From Verrucomicrobiia bacterium DG1235 (GTDB lineage: Bacteria; Verrucomicrobiota; Verrucomicrobiia; Opitutales; Opitutaceae), in NCBI GenBank assembly GCA_000155695.1, contig DS990592.1, positions 4,747,331 to 4,811,330 on the forward strand: a DNA stretch of 64,000 bases, written 5' to 3'. Position 1 is the first letter of the stretch. Each line of letters starts with the position of its first letter. Of this stretch, positions 42,988-53,165 are shown one piece after another. The position numbers were made by a program, and so were the translations under genes. The notes below the pieces were generated by a model. That model saw nothing but the letters and a program-made list of their open reading frames with translations, made no database searches and was not told the DNA's origin.

Positions 42988-43725
42988 TTAGTAGGCTCCC
43001 TTGCCGAGGAGTACGGCGGGAATGGTGAGAAAGAGGAGCTTGAGGTCGAGCCAGACGCTTTCCGAGCGGATGTATTCGACGTCGAGGCGGACTTGGCCTG
43101 CGAAATCGATATCGGCGCGTCCGGCGACTTGCCAGAAGCAGGTGAGTCCTGGCTTGGCGAGGAGGCGGGCGCGGTCTTCGACGGTGTACATGACGACTTC
43201 GCGGGGGACGCAGGGGCGCGGGCCGACGATGGACATGTCTCCGCAGAACACATTCCAGAATTGGGGGAGCTCGTCTACGGAGTATTTGCGGATGAAGCGT
43301 CCGACGCGTGTGATGCGGGGGTCGCGCTTCATCTTGAAGGTAACGGTGTTGCCTCCGTGTTCGTTTTGTTCGAGGAGCTCGTCTTTTATTTGGTCGGCGT
43401 TGACGACCATGGAGCGGAATTTCCACATTTGGAAGCTGGCGCCGCGGTAGCCGATGCGTTCCTGGTTGAAGAAGATGGGTCCGCGATCTTCGATTTTGAT
43501 CAGAAGGGCGGTGATGGCGTAGACGGGAGAAAGGGCAAGCAGGGCGCAGGCGGACGCCACGATATCGATAACGCGTTTCAGTCCGAGGGAGAATCCAAGC
43601 ACGAGAGCCCATGCGGCTCGTTTGGATTTTACGCGAAAGTTGAGTTTGGCTTTTCCGACAGGGGTGCCTGCCTTCGACCAGTAGTCGACGATTTCCTCGT
43701 CCTTAAGATGTGGGTTGGTCTGCAT
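42988..43725 (-). CDS. Undecaprenyl-phosphate sugar transferase (WcaJ/EpsL-like)
   Basis: 245 aa from the ATG at 43725 (MQTNPHLKDEEIV); an earlier ATG at 43770 would give 260 aa and more overlap with udk. One N-terminal hydrophobic hairpin (LKRVIDIVASACALLALSPV) is followed by the catalytic bacterial sugar-transferase domain. Its motifs are NQERIGYRG, FKMKRDPRITRVGRFIRK, DELPQFWNVFCGDMSIVGPR and KPGLTCFWQVAGR. The family moves a sugar phosphate from UDP-sugar to undecaprenyl phosphate and starts exopolysaccharide repeat units. It lies between udk and the hexapeptide fusion gene in one strand group. Confidence 0.95.
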   Translation of the reverse strand: MQTNPHLKDEEIVDYWSKAGTPVGKAKLNFRVKSKRAAWALVLGFSLGLKRVIDIVASACALLALSPVYAITALLIKIEDRGPIFFNQERIGYRGASFQMWKFRSMVVNADQIKDELLEQNEHGGNTVTFKMKRDPRITRVGRFIRKYSVDELPQFWNVFCGDMSIVGPRPCVPREVVMYTVEDRARLLAKPGLTCFWQVAGRADIDFAGQVRLDVEYIRSESVWLDLKLLFLTIPAVLLGKGAY

Positions 43726-44341
43726 TTCTGGTTGTTCGATTCTGTAAATCGGCCAGAAATGCGGGGACAAAAGCGGTATCTTGCAATGAGTCCCATATCA
43801 ATGAGGCGTTTTCCCTCTGGGGCTGTACGAATTTGGTAAAACTGGGGACTTGGTCGTTTTCCCAGAAGTCGAGCACGCGTTCGAGCTGGTAGCCACGTTC
43901 GCTGAGATCTCGACGGATGCGGCGTAGCAGGCGGATGTCGCTGGCGGTCTCGACGAAGACGCTGAGGTCGAGTTTTTTGGCGAGGCTTCTGCGGTGGAGA
44001 ATGAAGAGTCCTTCCACTACGATGAGGGGGCGCGGGGCGACGCGCAGGGTTTCGTTTTTGCGGGAGAAGCTGGAGAAGTCATATTGCGGGGCTTCGATGG
44101 GGTGGCCTGCCGCGAGCTGTTGGAGATGGGTTTCGAGCAGGTCGAGCTCGAGGGAGGCGGGGTCGTCGAAATCGGTTTTCGCCGCTTCGTCGTGGGGGAG
44201 GTGGCTGAGGTCGCGGTAGTACCAGTCTTGCTCGAGCAGGCATGTTTGGTCCGCTCCGAAGTGGGAGAGGAGGTGGCGGGCGAGCCAGCTTTTTCCGGAG
44301 CCGCTGCCGCCGGTGATGCCGACGAGAAGTGGTTTTTGCAT
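43703..44341 (-). CDS. udk: Uridine kinase
   Basis: 212 aa from the ATG at 44341 (MQKPLLVGITGG); a further upstream ATG adds 13 residues without support. The P-loop is GGSGSGKS near the start. The uridine-binding DFDDPASLELDLL and FSSFSRKNETLRV segments and VVEGLFILH are typical of the family. The reaction is phosphorylation of uridine or cytidine. It overlaps the start of the sugar transferase gene, so the two are probably translated together. A supply of UDP-sugars is a plausible link but is inference. Confidence 0.92.
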   Translation of the reverse strand: MQKPLLVGITGGSGSGKSWLARHLLSHFGADQTCLLEQDWYYRDLSHLPHDEAAKTDFDDPASLELDLLETHLQQLAAGHPIEAPQYDFSSFSRKNETLRVAPRPLIVVEGLFILHRRSLAKKLDLSVFVETASDIRLLRRIRRDLSERGYQLERVLDFWENDQVPSFTKFVQPQRENASLIWDSLQDTAFVPAFLADLQNRTTRNADQPTS

Positions 44342-44465
44342 GTGAGGTGAGATATAGAGGAATTGGGATGGGGAGCTCAAGCGAGCTTGGGCGGTGTCGA
44401 TTTATATGGCGGGCAATCTTTGCCTAAAGCCTTTGGAATCAAACCTATTTCTAAATCCCACAAGC

Positions 44466-44780
44466 ATGAGCATCGTAATTGAAGGACAAACTGTAGAAGG
44501 AACGCTTCGAGCAGAAGTTGGGGTCAACCGTCTCGACGCGGCCTCTTCTCGTGAATTTAAGAAGGAGATCGACTCTCTCTGGAGTGATGGCGTGACGGCT
44601 GTCGAATTCGATTTCTCGAAGGTGGACTTTATCGACAGTTCCGGCGTGGGCGCTTTGCTCGGCGTGTACAAGCGCCTGCCTCAGGGCAACGCCAGCGTGC
44701 GACTGACGAGTGTGAAGGCGCCGGTGCAGTCCGTGATCGAGCTGCTGCGTCTGCATCGCATTTTCCAGATCGCGAGCTAA
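44466..44780 (+). CDS. STAS-domain anti-sigma factor antagonist
   Basis: 104 aa from the ATG at 44466 (MSIVIEGQTVEGTLRAEV); the longer frame adds 24 residues with no coding character. The central VDFIDSSGVGALLGVYKRL carries the serine phosphorylated in SpoIIAA/RsbV proteins. The full-length STAS fold is present. It is the natural partner of the RsbW-GAF-SpoIIE protein at 40059-41792, which carries both the kinase and the phosphatase. It stands alone between divergent genes. Confidence 0.9.
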   Translation: MSIVIEGQTVEGTLRAEVGVNRLDAASSREFKKEIDSLWSDGVTAVEFDFSKVDFIDSSGVGALLGVYKRLPQGNASVRLTSVKAPVQSVIELLRLHRIFQIAS

Positions 44781-44855
44781 CGCGGTTTCGCCGAGCGCGG
44801 CATTCTTATTTAGGTTGCTCGCCGAATGGGTGCGGGCAAGCTGTGCGCCTCATAA

Positions 44856-46193
44856 ATGAGGGGTGAATCGAAAGGTAGCTGGAAGGTGGAGTTGGGCCTT
44901 ACCTTGAGGTTGGCGGGGCCAATCGTGCTCGGCAATTTGGGGCAGATTTTGATCGGCGTCGTCGATACGCTGATGATTGGCCGCCTGGGAGTGGCGCCGC
45001 TCGGCGCCTCCGCGTTCGTGAACAACGTGTTCGTGATCCCGCTGGTGACTATGATGGGGCTTTTGGCAGCGGTCACGGTTTTGGTTTCTCAGTCGAAGGG
45101 AGCTGCGGACGACAGGCAGGTGGGGCGGATCGTTCGTCACGGTTTGGGCCTGACGGCTGTAGTTTCGATTGCGATGTTTTTGCTGATGGCGGCGAATTCG
45201 CTATTCCTGGATCGCTATGGTCAGGAGGCGGTTGTGGTAGAAGCGTCTCGCTCTTACTACTGGCTGATCGCGGCTTCGATGATTCCGGCTCTTCTTTATC
45301 ATTGTCTGAAGAGCGTTTGGGAGGGGCTGGGCTGGTCGCGGCTTCCGATGCTGGTGCTTCTCGCCGGGATTGGGCTGAACGTCTTGCTCAATTGGCTGCT
45401 GATTTTCGGCAAGCTCGGACTTCCGGCTCTCGGCTTGGAGGGAGCGGGCTGGGCGACCTTGATTGCTCGTTGGGCGATAGCGATCGCCATGTTCGCGCTG
45501 ACGCTGCGGGCGCGTCGGTTTGCGGCTTATCTTCCGAGGCGTTGGCTGAGTGGCTACCGCTGGACGGAGTTTAGGAAGATGCTGAAGCTTGGCTTGCCGA
45601 TGGCGGCCCAGCATCTTTTCGAGGTAGGGGCGTTTGGAGGGGCTGGCATCATCGTGGGCTGGATCAGCAAGGAGGCTTTGGCGGCTCACCAGATCGCGAT
45701 GTCCTGCGCGGCGATGGCGTTTATGATTCCGCTCGGCTTGTCGATTGCGTGCGGCATCCGGGTGGGTGAGGCCTATGGGGGAGGAGACCATGCGAGGTTG
45801 CGGATGATCTATTCGTCGGCTCTGGGCTTTTCCTTGGCGCAGACGGTGGTGTCGGCCTTGTTTTTCCTCTTGGCGGGCGGTTTGTTGGCGAGCTTGTTTG
45901 TGGAGGATGAGCAGGTGGTATCGATCGCTGCCTCGATTTTCGTGGTGGTGGGCTTGTTTCAGATTTTTGACGGGGCTCAGGTGACGATCCTCGGTGCTTT
46001 GCGAGGGATATCTGACGTGAATGTGCCGATGCTCATCACTTTTGTGACCTATTGGATTTTGGCTTTGCCGGTGGGGTACGTGATCGGTTTTCCGCTTGGA
46101 TTTGGCGCGATTGGGGTGTGGATGGGGCTGGCGATAGGCCTGTTTGCGGCGGCTCTGGCCTTGTATCTGCGTCTGAGGCAAAGGGTAGGTTGA
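44856..46193 (+). CDS. MATE-family efflux transporter
   Basis: 445 aa with 12 helices and the two-fold repeated MATE layout. Repeat 1 starts LTLRLAGPIVLGNLGQILIGVVDTLMIGRLG and contains VSQSKGA. Repeat 2 starts MLKLGLPMAAQHLFEVGAFGGAGIIVGWISKEALAAHQIA-like sequence with GIRVGEAYGGGD. The family exports drugs or metabolites in exchange for Na+ or H+; the substrate here is unknown. The ATG at 44856 has no strong Shine-Dalgarno sequence. Nothing distinctive appears in the 245-bp gap after it. Confidence 0.94.
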   Translation: MRGESKGSWKVELGLTLRLAGPIVLGNLGQILIGVVDTLMIGRLGVAPLGASAFVNNVFVIPLVTMMGLLAAVTVLVSQSKGAADDRQVGRIVRHGLGLTAVVSIAMFLLMAANSLFLDRYGQEAVVVEASRSYYWLIAASMIPALLYHCLKSVWEGLGWSRLPMLVLLAGIGLNVLLNWLLIFGKLGLPALGLEGAGWATLIARWAIAIAMFALTLRARRFAAYLPRRWLSGYRWTEFRKMLKLGLPMAAQHLFEVGAFGGAGIIVGWISKEALAAHQIAMSCAAMAFMIPLGLSIACGIRVGEAYGGGDHARLRMIYSSALGFSLAQTVVSALFFLLAGGLLASLFVEDEQVVSIAASIFVVVGLFQIFDGAQVTILGALRGISDVNVPMLITFVTYWILALPVGYVIGFPLGFGAIGVWMGLAIGLFAAALALYLRLRQRVG

Positions 46194-46438
46194 TCGGTCC
46201 GACTTCTCTCTGGGTAGATTCCTCCCTGCTTTAGGTTCTTCGCCCCCCGCATTGAATGGCTTCTGGCGGTTAAGAAGTGAGCAGTATTGCCGATTGAAGC
46301 ATATCGAAGCGCCGCTTTCGCGAACTCCATGCCTAACGACATGCATAGTCCCGTTTATTACCCAAAACGCTATAGATTACCTAACCCTCTAATAGGTAAA
46401 GAATTAGGCGATGCTGCTTCCTGTCCCTATCCTGCCTG

Positions 46439-49400
46439 ATGAACATGTCTCAAATATTCGAAGACGCTTTTTTCAAATCCCCGAAAGCTCAGCTAATCGT
46501 TTCGGGCGTCAAAATATCCTCCGCGAACCGAGCGGCGGGAAGTTTGTTGCTCGGCAATCCAGATTGTCAGTCTCTGGTGAATGCTCCGCTTCAAGAATAC
46601 TTCGACCATGCTGACAAGAAGTTCGGTAAAAAAAACGGTTCTTCTCTGCTCTTTCTCAGCTCTCCATCAGAGAACGGTCCGATCGCATGCAATATCCTAG
46701 AGACGCTTATCGACGAGGCGACGAGTCTTTGGTGCCTAGAGCCGGTTTGGCTCGACCAGATCGAATCGAACGGTTCTGCGACATCTCTGGAAAGCGCGCT
46801 TCATGCGACGTCCGATGCCGTGCTCTGCCTGAGCGGGCGAAACTCGGATGATGCAGGCCGCGATTTTGTGATTCGGTTCGCGAATAAGGCGACCGAGACT
46901 TTTTTCGGACAACCCATCGAGAGTGTGGTGGGCCGCCAACTAAAGACGGTTTTTCCGTATTTTGACGATCTAGAGCTTGATTCGTATTTTGAGGAGGCGG
47001 CGACGGGGCAGCCGGCTTTGTTTCAGAGGTCTGTGACGTTTCGGGATGGAATAGAGGCTGAGCTATCTGTATCCGTATTTTCATCACGAGATGGCGATTA
47101 CGTTATTTGTCTGCGTGACGTAACGGAAGAGGTTCGCGTGCAGAGCAAGTTGGAGAAAAGCGCGAACGAGCTTGATCGGCTCAGCGCTCAGGTGCCGGGC
47201 GTCTATTTTCATCTGTCGATGAATGAGAGCGGCGAGCCAAGTTTTCCGTACATCAGCGAAAAGGTTAAGGAGCTTCTGGGTGTTGAAGCAGCTGAGGTGA
47301 TGGAGGATGCGTCTGCAGCTATGGGAGCGGTTTGTATCGAAGATATGGAACGTGTCTACGAGTCTTTGGCGGTTTCGAGTCAGAACTTGACCCCTCTTTA
47401 TATCGAGTATCGCGTCAACATGCCCAGCGGCCGCAAGAAGTGGGTCGCGACCAAGGCGATTCCTGAGAAGCGTTCGGGGCTTCGCGTCGTTTGGTATGGG
47501 ATTTTTGAGGACATCACGATGCGTAAGGAATCGGAAGAGCGCCTTCGCATGGTTTCCGCGGCGGTCGAGGCATCGAGTGATTTTGTTCTTATGGTGAATC
47601 GCGATGGTGATGCTCTCTATCGCAACAACTCCTTTACCAACATAGTCGGCTATCAGACGATAGATCTACTCAATGAAAAGGGCGGGGTTAAGGCTCTTTT
47701 TGGCGAGAAGCTTGTGTACGATAAGATCCTGCAGGAGACGCTTGAGTACGGGCATTGGCAGGGTGATGTGCAGGTGATGACTGAGTCGGGGCGGCAGCTG
47801 GACATTTATTTCCGCTCTGTATCCGTGAAGGATGAGAAGGGTCGCGTTTCCGCTCTCGTGGTTACTGGAACAGACGTCACGCACAACAAGCGCCGCCAAA
47901 ATCTCCTCAAGCGCTACAATTCGGTTCTCAAGGCGCAGAGCGAGGCGGCGACGGATGGTATTCTCGTGGTGAACGAGCGTGGAATTGTATCCAATTTTAA
48001 CCGACGGTTCTGCAAGATATGGGGGCTTTCTACGAATCTTATGGATGTGGGTCGTCCGGAGAAAATTTGGAATGTAGCGTCGAAGCAGGTTGCGGATTCT
48101 GAAGCTTTCTTTGAGCGGGCGATGAAGATCTCAGAGGATGAAACCGAAACCTTTAAGGATGTTCTCGATTTCGAGGACGGGCGTACCTTCGAGCGCACTT
48201 CGATTCCTATCTCCTCGCCGTTGGGCGAGTCTTACGGTCGCGTTTGGTTCTTCCATGAAGTGACTGAGCAAAAGCGTTCCGAGGAGCGTCTGCGCGCTAC
48301 GATGCGCGAAGCGGAGGAGGCGAATCGCGCCAAGAGCTACTTCCTCGCGAACATGTCTCACGAAATCCGCACTCCGATGAACGGCATCATCGGTATGACG
48401 GGACTGCTCTCCGAAACGACTCTCGAAAACGAGCAGCATGATTATGTGGATACAATCCGTGCGAGTAGTGAAGCTCTCCTAGTCGTGATCAACGATATAT
48501 TGGACTTTTCCAAAATAGAGTCCGGTAAGCTCGAAATCGAAAACATCATGTTCGATCTTCGGGATTGTATGGAGGAGGCGATCGATACGCTCGCGATCCA
48601 AGCAACGGAGAAGGGGCTCGATGTCTCGTATGTATTTGGAAAGGAAGTACCAGGATCCTTGCTAGGAGATCCGACTCGGCTTCGCCAAGTAATCGTAAAC
48701 CTGATAGGTAATGCGGTCAAATTCACCGCCAAAGGTGGAGTCGTGGTGCGCGTAGATCCGTTTCACATCAAGGATGACGATGTGATTCTTCACTTCAAAG
48801 TAACCGATACGGGGATCGGTATTCCGGCTGACCGCATCGACCGCCTCTTCGGTTCGTTCAGTCAGGTGGACGCTTCTACGACTCGTAAGTACGGAGGTAC
48901 GGGTCTTGGTCTGGCGATTAGCAAGAATCTCGTCGAACTCATGGGAGGATCGATGTGGGTGGAAAGCGAAGATGGAGAAGGATCTACCTTCCACTTCACG
49001 GTTTCCTTCAATCGAGCTGCATTTAGCTTCGATATGGGAGCTACTCGAAAGCCTGATAAGATCGCTGGTAACAAGGCTATCGTGATTGATCATCAAGCGT
49101 TCAGTTGCGAGTCGCTTACGAGCCAGTTGGAGCTTTTTGAGGTCCGGGTTGTGACCGGCTCGACTTTAGGCGATCTGGAGACGCTTGTTAGCAAGCATCC
49201 GGATACGAATGTGGTTTTCGTGGAATCAGGTCTTGGAGGGCTTGGATATAAGGACTTGAAGGAGAAGATCCGAGCTCTTGCTCAGCGCGATGATATTCGG
49301 GTGATATTTACGGGTCGACTTGGCGGTGTGCAGCTTGGCGAGAACGCCGATGCTCAGACGCTGTCATTGATTAAGCCCTACAAATTGGAGAATGTTAAGA

Positions 49401-49894
49401 CCCGTCTGCTAGAGATATGCGGGAAAGCCGCCCCTCGCATCAAAAAGGTTGCTCAAGATGGTACAAAACTCGGAGAGCAGAAGCCTTTGCGGATCCTTCT
49501 AGCCGAGGACAATGTGATCAATCAAAAGGTCGCGAAGCGTCTTTTTAAGAAAATGGGTTACGAGATTTCAGTCGCTCAAAATGGACTGGAGGCGGTAGCG
49601 ATGATCGGCGAAAACGAGTTTGAACTAGTCTTTATGGATATTCAGATGCCGGAGATGGATGGTTTGGAGGCGACGCGTGAGATCATCAAGCGTTGGCCGT
49701 CGGAGCGTCCGCGTATCATCGCTCTTACAGCCAACGCCATGCGCGAAGATCGCGAGAATTGTTTCGCTGCCGGGATGGATGGATATTTGACGAAGCCATT
49801 CAAGTTGGACGATTTGAAGGACGTGATCGCCAAGACCTACAATCGTCTTTCCGAGGAGCAGGATGATGCTTCGAACGTGAAAGAAATGGGTTAG
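46439..49894 (+). CDS. Large hybrid histidine kinase with PAS array and two receiver-like domains
   Basis: 1151 aa, no membrane segments. About four PAS-like domains fill residues 110-610 ([76 protein letters not shown]). The HisKA domain has H641 in [12 protein letters not shown]. The ATPase domain has [15 protein letters not shown] and GTGLGLAI. A degenerate receiver without a phosphorylatable Asp follows (about 885-995). A full receiver (about 1015-1135) has LAEDN and D1067 in [12 protein letters not shown]. It is probably phosphorelay-linked to an unseen output protein. It converges with the GT4 gene with a 4-bp stop overlap. Confidence 0.95.
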   Translation: MNMSQIFEDAFFKSPKAQLIVSGVKISSANRAAGSLLLGNPDCQSLVNAPLQEYFDHADKKFGKKNGSSLLFLSSPSENGPIACNILETLIDEATSLWCLEPVWLDQIESNGSATSLESALHATSDAVLCLSGRNSDDAGRDFVIRFANKATETFFGQPIESVVGRQLKTVFPYFDDLELDSYFEEAATGQPALFQRSVTFRDGIEAELSVSVFSSRDGDYVICLRDVTEEVRVQSKLEKSANELDRLSAQVPGVYFHLSMNESGEPSFPYISEKVKELLGVEAAEVMEDASAAMGAVCIEDMERVYESLAVSSQNLTPLYIEYRVNMPSGRKKWVATKAIPEKRSGLRVVWYGIFEDITMRKESEERLRMVSAAVEASSDFVLMVNRDGDALYRNNSFTNIVGYQTIDLLNEKGGVKALFGEKLVYDKILQETLEYGHWQGDVQVMTESGRQLDIYFRSVSVKDEKGRVSALVVTGTDVTHNKRRQNLLKRYNSVLKAQSEAATDGILVVNERGIVSNFNRRFCKIWGLSTNLMDVGRPEKIWNVASKQVADSEAFFERAMKISEDETETFKDVLDFEDGRTFERTSIPISSPLGESYGRVWFFHEVTEQKRSEERLRATMREAEEANRAKSYFLANMSHEIRTPMNGIIGMTGLLSETTLENEQHDYVDTIRASSEALLVVINDILDFSKIESGKLEIENIMFDLRDCMEEAIDTLAIQATEKGLDVSYVFGKEVPGSLLGDPTRLRQVIVNLIGNAVKFTAKGGVVVRVDPFHIKDDDVILHFKVTDTGIGIPADRIDRLFGSFSQVDASTTRKYGGTGLGLAISKNLVELMGGSMWVESEDGEGSTFHFTVSFNRAAFSFDMGATRKPDKIAGNKAIVIDHQAFSCESLTSQLELFEVRVVTGSTLGDLETLVSKHPDTNVVFVESGLGGLGYKDLKEKIRALAQRDDIRVIFTGRLGGVQLGENADAQTLSLIKPYKLENVKTRLLEICGKAAPRIKKVAQDGTKLGEQKPLRILLAEDNVINQKVAKRLFKKMGYEISVAQNGLEAVAMIGENEFELVFMDIQMPEMDGLEATREIIKRWPSERPRIIALTANAMREDRENCFAAGMDGYLTKPFKLDDLKDVIAKTYNRLSEEQDDASNVKEMG

Positions 49895-51033
49895 CTTCGC
49901 GCTTGCCTTGTCCTTTCAAGAATCGCTTCGAAACGATCGACCACGGGCTGCCAATCGAAGGCGGGAGCGTAGCTCGCAGCTGCTAGTCCGATCCGTCTGC
50001 GGAGTTCGGCGTTTCCGGCGAGAGTCAAGCTGTGCTGAATAAAGCTATCGTCGTCATCTAGCGGAGCGACGAACCCGGTCTCGCCTTGGCTTACATGGAG
50101 CGCTGGCGCTGCGTAGTCAAATCCTACGAGGGCGTTGCCGCAGGCCATTGCCTCTGTAGCGACGTTGCCGTAGGTTTCGGTTTTGCTTGGGTACAGAAAA
50201 ACGTCGGCCGAGGCGTAGAGTCGAGCCAGCTCTCCTCGTTCTTCTAGTGGAATCGCTCCTGGGAAGATAGCGTATGGGAAGTCTTTCTTGAGTTGGGCTT
50301 CCAAGGGGCCGCCGCCTACAATGACGAATTTAGAATCTGGATACGCGTGCCGGATCTGTGAATATGCCTTTTCAAGGAGGGCGTAGTTTTTCTCCGAGGC
50401 GAGACGGCTGACGTGAATGAATACTGGAGAGTCGGGTGTCGCTCCCCATTTTTGGCGGAGGGATTCGTCCCGAGCGTTGCGGTTGAAGAGCTTCAGGTTC
50501 ACGCCACGGCCGAAAACGTCCATATTTTTGAATCCTACGATCGAGAGCTCGTGGGCGAGAGCGGCAGTGGGAGCCATGGTACAGCTGGTTTGGTTGTGTA
50601 TCCAGCGGAGGAAGGCGAGGATGATCTGGGTCGCGAACTTGGCGTTGTAGTGTTCGCTGTAGCTGTGGAAATTTGTGTGAAAGGTCGAAGTGGTGGGAAT
50701 GCCCAGCTTTTTCGCGGCCCGAATCGCCGAGAGCCCGAGCGGGCCTTCGGTCGCCACATGGACGACATCAGGGCGCTGGTTTTGCCAGGCGCGAATGAGT
50801 CGCTTGCGACAGGGTAGTCCGAAGCGAAGGTCGGAATATCTCGGTATCGGAAGGCCGGATACGGTGATCGACATTTCCGTTACTGTCGGTTTCCCGCCTT
50901 CATTGGCTTGCAAGGGGCGGACAACTTGTACCGTGTGCCTTTTGTCGCGAAGCCCGCTGACTAATTGGCTGAGGGTCATGGCGACCCCGTTGATTTCAGG
51001 TGGATAGGTTTCGGTGACGAGCGCTAGTTTCAC
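49891..51033 (-). CDS. Glycosyltransferase family 4
   Basis: 380 aa, GT-B fold. The N-terminal domain begins MKLALVTETYPPEINGVA, with VVHVATEGPLGLSA and FHTNFHSYSEHY. The C-terminal donor domain has VFIHVSRLASEKNYALL, VIVGGGPLEAQL and the ExxxxxxxE signature in KTETYGNVATEAMA. It resembles alpha-mannosyltransferases of the PimB/MgtA type that act on lipid acceptors. Donor and acceptor cannot be read with certainty. It is separated from the ECF sigma gene by a 384-bp divergent region. Confidence 0.93.
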   Translation of the reverse strand: MKLALVTETYPPEINGVAMTLSQLVSGLRDKRHTVQVVRPLQANEGGKPTVTEMSITVSGLPIPRYSDLRFGLPCRKRLIRAWQNQRPDVVHVATEGPLGLSAIRAAKKLGIPTTSTFHTNFHSYSEHYNAKFATQIILAFLRWIHNQTSCTMAPTAALAHELSIVGFKNMDVFGRGVNLKLFNRNARDESLRQKWGATPDSPVFIHVSRLASEKNYALLEKAYSQIRHAYPDSKFVIVGGGPLEAQLKKDFPYAIFPGAIPLEERGELARLYASADVFLYPSKTETYGNVATEAMACGNALVGFDYAAPALHVSQGETGFVAPLDDDDSFIQHSLTLAGNAELRRRIGLAAASYAPAFDWQPVVDRFEAILERTRQARS

Positions 51034-51417
51034 GATGCGTGTAGTGTCCGGTTGGGCACGTATACCTTTGAGCTAGAGAAGGTACTTGGCGATGGGAATC
51101 TGAAAGTTGTAACGATCGCGTGACGCGATACTTGCTGGTTCAGGCGGTGTTTGAGCAGGAAGGCTCTTACTGTCAGAGACTGCTGCGTTGGAGTTGTCGC
51201 GAAGGGTGTGTCCATACTCTCGACTGTTAGGCGGCTGCTTCCTGCAGTCGTTTTCAAGGGAATCCAAGGTATTAGCTCTAGAGCCTGAGTGTCTGAATCG
51301 ATTCGCAACTTGCTGGATACGTGGATGGCGGTCAGTTCGCGGAGCGTTCGAAAAAGCCCTTAGTCACTTTGGGATCATGGGGTGTCCTTCATTTTAAATG
51401 AATTTGTTTCAGACTCA
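51034..51417. promoter_or_regulatory. Divergent non-coding region between GT4 and sigma genes
   Basis: 384 bp with no credible ORF. It contains a perfect ATCGCG-TGA-CGCGAT hairpin at 51115-51129 and a CGACTG...CAGTCG hairpin near 51222-51251. The promoters of both neighbouring genes must lie here. I do not see a certain ECF-type promoter. Confidence 0.35.
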
Positions 51418-51954
51418 ATGTCTCTAGTAGATCTAGATAAAGGTCGATGGTTTGCCGAAAATTTGCATCAGCATGATGCAATGCTTCGGGCATGGCTGAA
51501 GAGTCGGTTTTCATTGGGAGTCGATATCGATGATATCATGCAGGAGGCGTACGTGAAGGTCATGAGCGCGCATCTCAAGGAACCCGTAAGGGCTCCAAAG
51601 GCATTTCTTTTTGCGACTGCTCGTAACTTAGCGTTGAACGCTACGCGAAGAGCTAAGGTCAGGTGTGAAGATACCTCTCGCGATTTCAGCGAATTTGATA
51701 TTCTCGACGAATCTGACGGGGTACACGAGACGGTTGCTCGGAATCAGGAGTTGGAGATATTGACGAAAGCGATACAGTCGCTCCCGGACCGGTGCAGACA
51801 GATTTTTACCTTGAGAAAGGTTTACGGAATGTCCCAAAGGGATATCGCTAAGAAATTAAACATATCTGCGCGCACGGTGAATGCGCAAATTTCTATAGGG
51901 GTAAACAAGTGCGCTGAGTATGTCGGTCGCTTTTGTGAAACGGGTAAAGTATGA
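51418..51954 (+). CDS. ECF-type RNA polymerase sigma factor (FecI-like)
   Basis: 178 aa from the ATG at 51418 (MSLVDLDKGRWF); a GTG at 51382 would add 12 residues. Region 2 contains DIDDIMQEAYVKVM and FLFATARNLALNATRRAK. Region 4 contains SLPDRCRQIFTLRKVYGMSQRDIAKKL-type sequence with the helix-turn-helix ISARTVNAQISIG. The stop codon overlaps the start of the FecR gene (ATGA), so they are translationally coupled. It should direct transcription of the receptor downstream and perhaps of the hydrolase genes. Confidence 0.94.
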   Translation: MSLVDLDKGRWFAENLHQHDAMLRAWLKSRFSLGVDIDDIMQEAYVKVMSAHLKEPVRAPKAFLFATARNLALNATRRAKVRCEDTSRDFSEFDILDESDGVHETVARNQELEILTKAIQSLPDRCRQIFTLRKVYGMSQRDIAKKLNISARTVNAQISIGVNKCAEYVGRFCETGKV

Positions 51955-53006
51955 GCACAGAAGGTGAAGCGAATCGGTCTTCGATTGAAGAGCGTATCAA
52001 AAGAGAGGCGTCTGATTGGCTAGCCATTCGGGACCGAGGGTTCACGCCTAAGGAGCAAGACGATTTTTTCGACTGGCTTGCTAAAGATCCAAGGCACGCA
52101 GAAGTATATAGAAACCGTGAATGTGTTTGGCGTCAGATGAACCTTCTCGCGGAGTGGCGGCCCGAGCATAGCTTGGAGCCTAATCCGGACCTGCTGGCAG
52201 TCTCAGTGCAAGGCTCTAGGGTCGTGAGGTTTTTCGCCTACGCTGGAATTGCTGCTTTGTTTATCTTGGGGCTCTTTATTTGGAACCATTTCTTTCACGC
52301 GGTTCACGTTGAGCCTACGATGCTCGCTTCGGGTGCATCCGCTCGGTTTTATGAGCAACATGTATTAGAGGATGGTTCCGTTGTTGAGCTGAATCGCGGA
52401 GCTCAAGTTTCCTTGCGTTTTTCGAAGGAGAAGCGGCTGGTCGATTTGTTGTCTGGAGAGGCGCATTTTACGGTGGCCAAGGATGAGTCGCGACCGTTTG
52501 TGGTGCGGGCGAGAGGGACGGTTGTGCAGGCTGTCGGAACGGCCTTTAATGTCTCTTTGAGCTTGGATGAAGTTGAGGTTCTGGTGACGGAAGGTCGTGT
52601 TCTCATGAATCCCTCGATAGCTACGACGCGGCAGAGCATCGTTGAAGAAGTGGAGCCGTTGGTAAGGAAACTTCACGCGGGGCAGCGTTCAGTTGTATTG
52701 CTCAACATGGAAGTGGTTCCGCTGGTGGTGGAGGATGTGTCAATTTCGATGATAGAGGAGCGTCTGGCGTGGAAGAATGAAAGTTTGGATTTCACGAATA
52801 CGCCGCTGTCGGAAGTGATACTCGAATTTAATCGTCGTAATCACACGCAGCTTGTTATTGGCGATGCAGCATTGAATTCGTTGCCCGTAACTGCGGCTTT
52901 TCGTCCGAACAAGTTGGATGAGTTTGTTGAATTATTGGCGTTGACGGATAAGGTGCGGGCAGAGCGGGTTGGGTTTTCCAAGATTATACTTTTCGAGGGT
53001 GAATAA
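51951..53006 (+). CDS. FecR-type anti-sigma factor
   Basis: 351 aa. The N-terminal FecR domain binds sigma (ASDWLAIRDRGFTPKEQDDFFDWLA in shape, with the conserved W and DP residues). One transmembrane helix spans 92-115. The periplasmic FecR part has LEDGSVVELNRGAQVSLRF, VDLLSGEAHFTVAKD and GTAFNV. The C-terminal STN-like segment (LDFTNTPLSEVILEFNRRN) would contact the receptor. It starts within the last codons of the sigma gene and is followed 159 bp later by the STN-TonB receptor gene. This is the classic transenvelope signalling set. Confidence 0.94.
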   Translation: MSTEGEANRSSIEERIKREASDWLAIRDRGFTPKEQDDFFDWLAKDPRHAEVYRNRECVWRQMNLLAEWRPEHSLEPNPDLLAVSVQGSRVVRFFAYAGIAALFILGLFIWNHFFHAVHVEPTMLASGASARFYEQHVLEDGSVVELNRGAQVSLRFSKEKRLVDLLSGEAHFTVAKDESRPFVVRARGTVVQAVGTAFNVSLSLDEVEVLVTEGRVLMNPSIATTRQSIVEEVEPLVRKLHAGQRSVVLLNMEVVPLVVEDVSISMIEERLAWKNESLDFTNTPLSEVILEFNRRNHTQLVIGDAALNSLPVTAAFRPNKLDEFVELLALTDKVRAERVGFSKIILFEGE

Positions 53007-53165
53007 TATTTTTATGAGTCTTTATAGTTGTTCGGTTGGAATTATAAGATCCAACAATTATATATTTAGTATCGTTATATTTTAGTTAATTACCAAGTGC
53101 CAAGTGTCTTAGGAAGCGAACACATATTCGCATGCCTTTGCTCCAAATACCCCAGTTTTGTCTAG

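Noticed and set aside
42971-43612. N-terminal extension of the hexapeptide protein to 607 aa
   Set aside because: The added 213 residues are Arg/Pro/His-rich and lie over the sugar transferase gene in another frame; the true start is the ATG at 42970.
51030-51308. 92-aa minus-strand frame upstream of the GT4 gene
   Set aside because: No family resemblance, poor codon pattern, and overlap with the GT4 start; the region is more likely regulatory.
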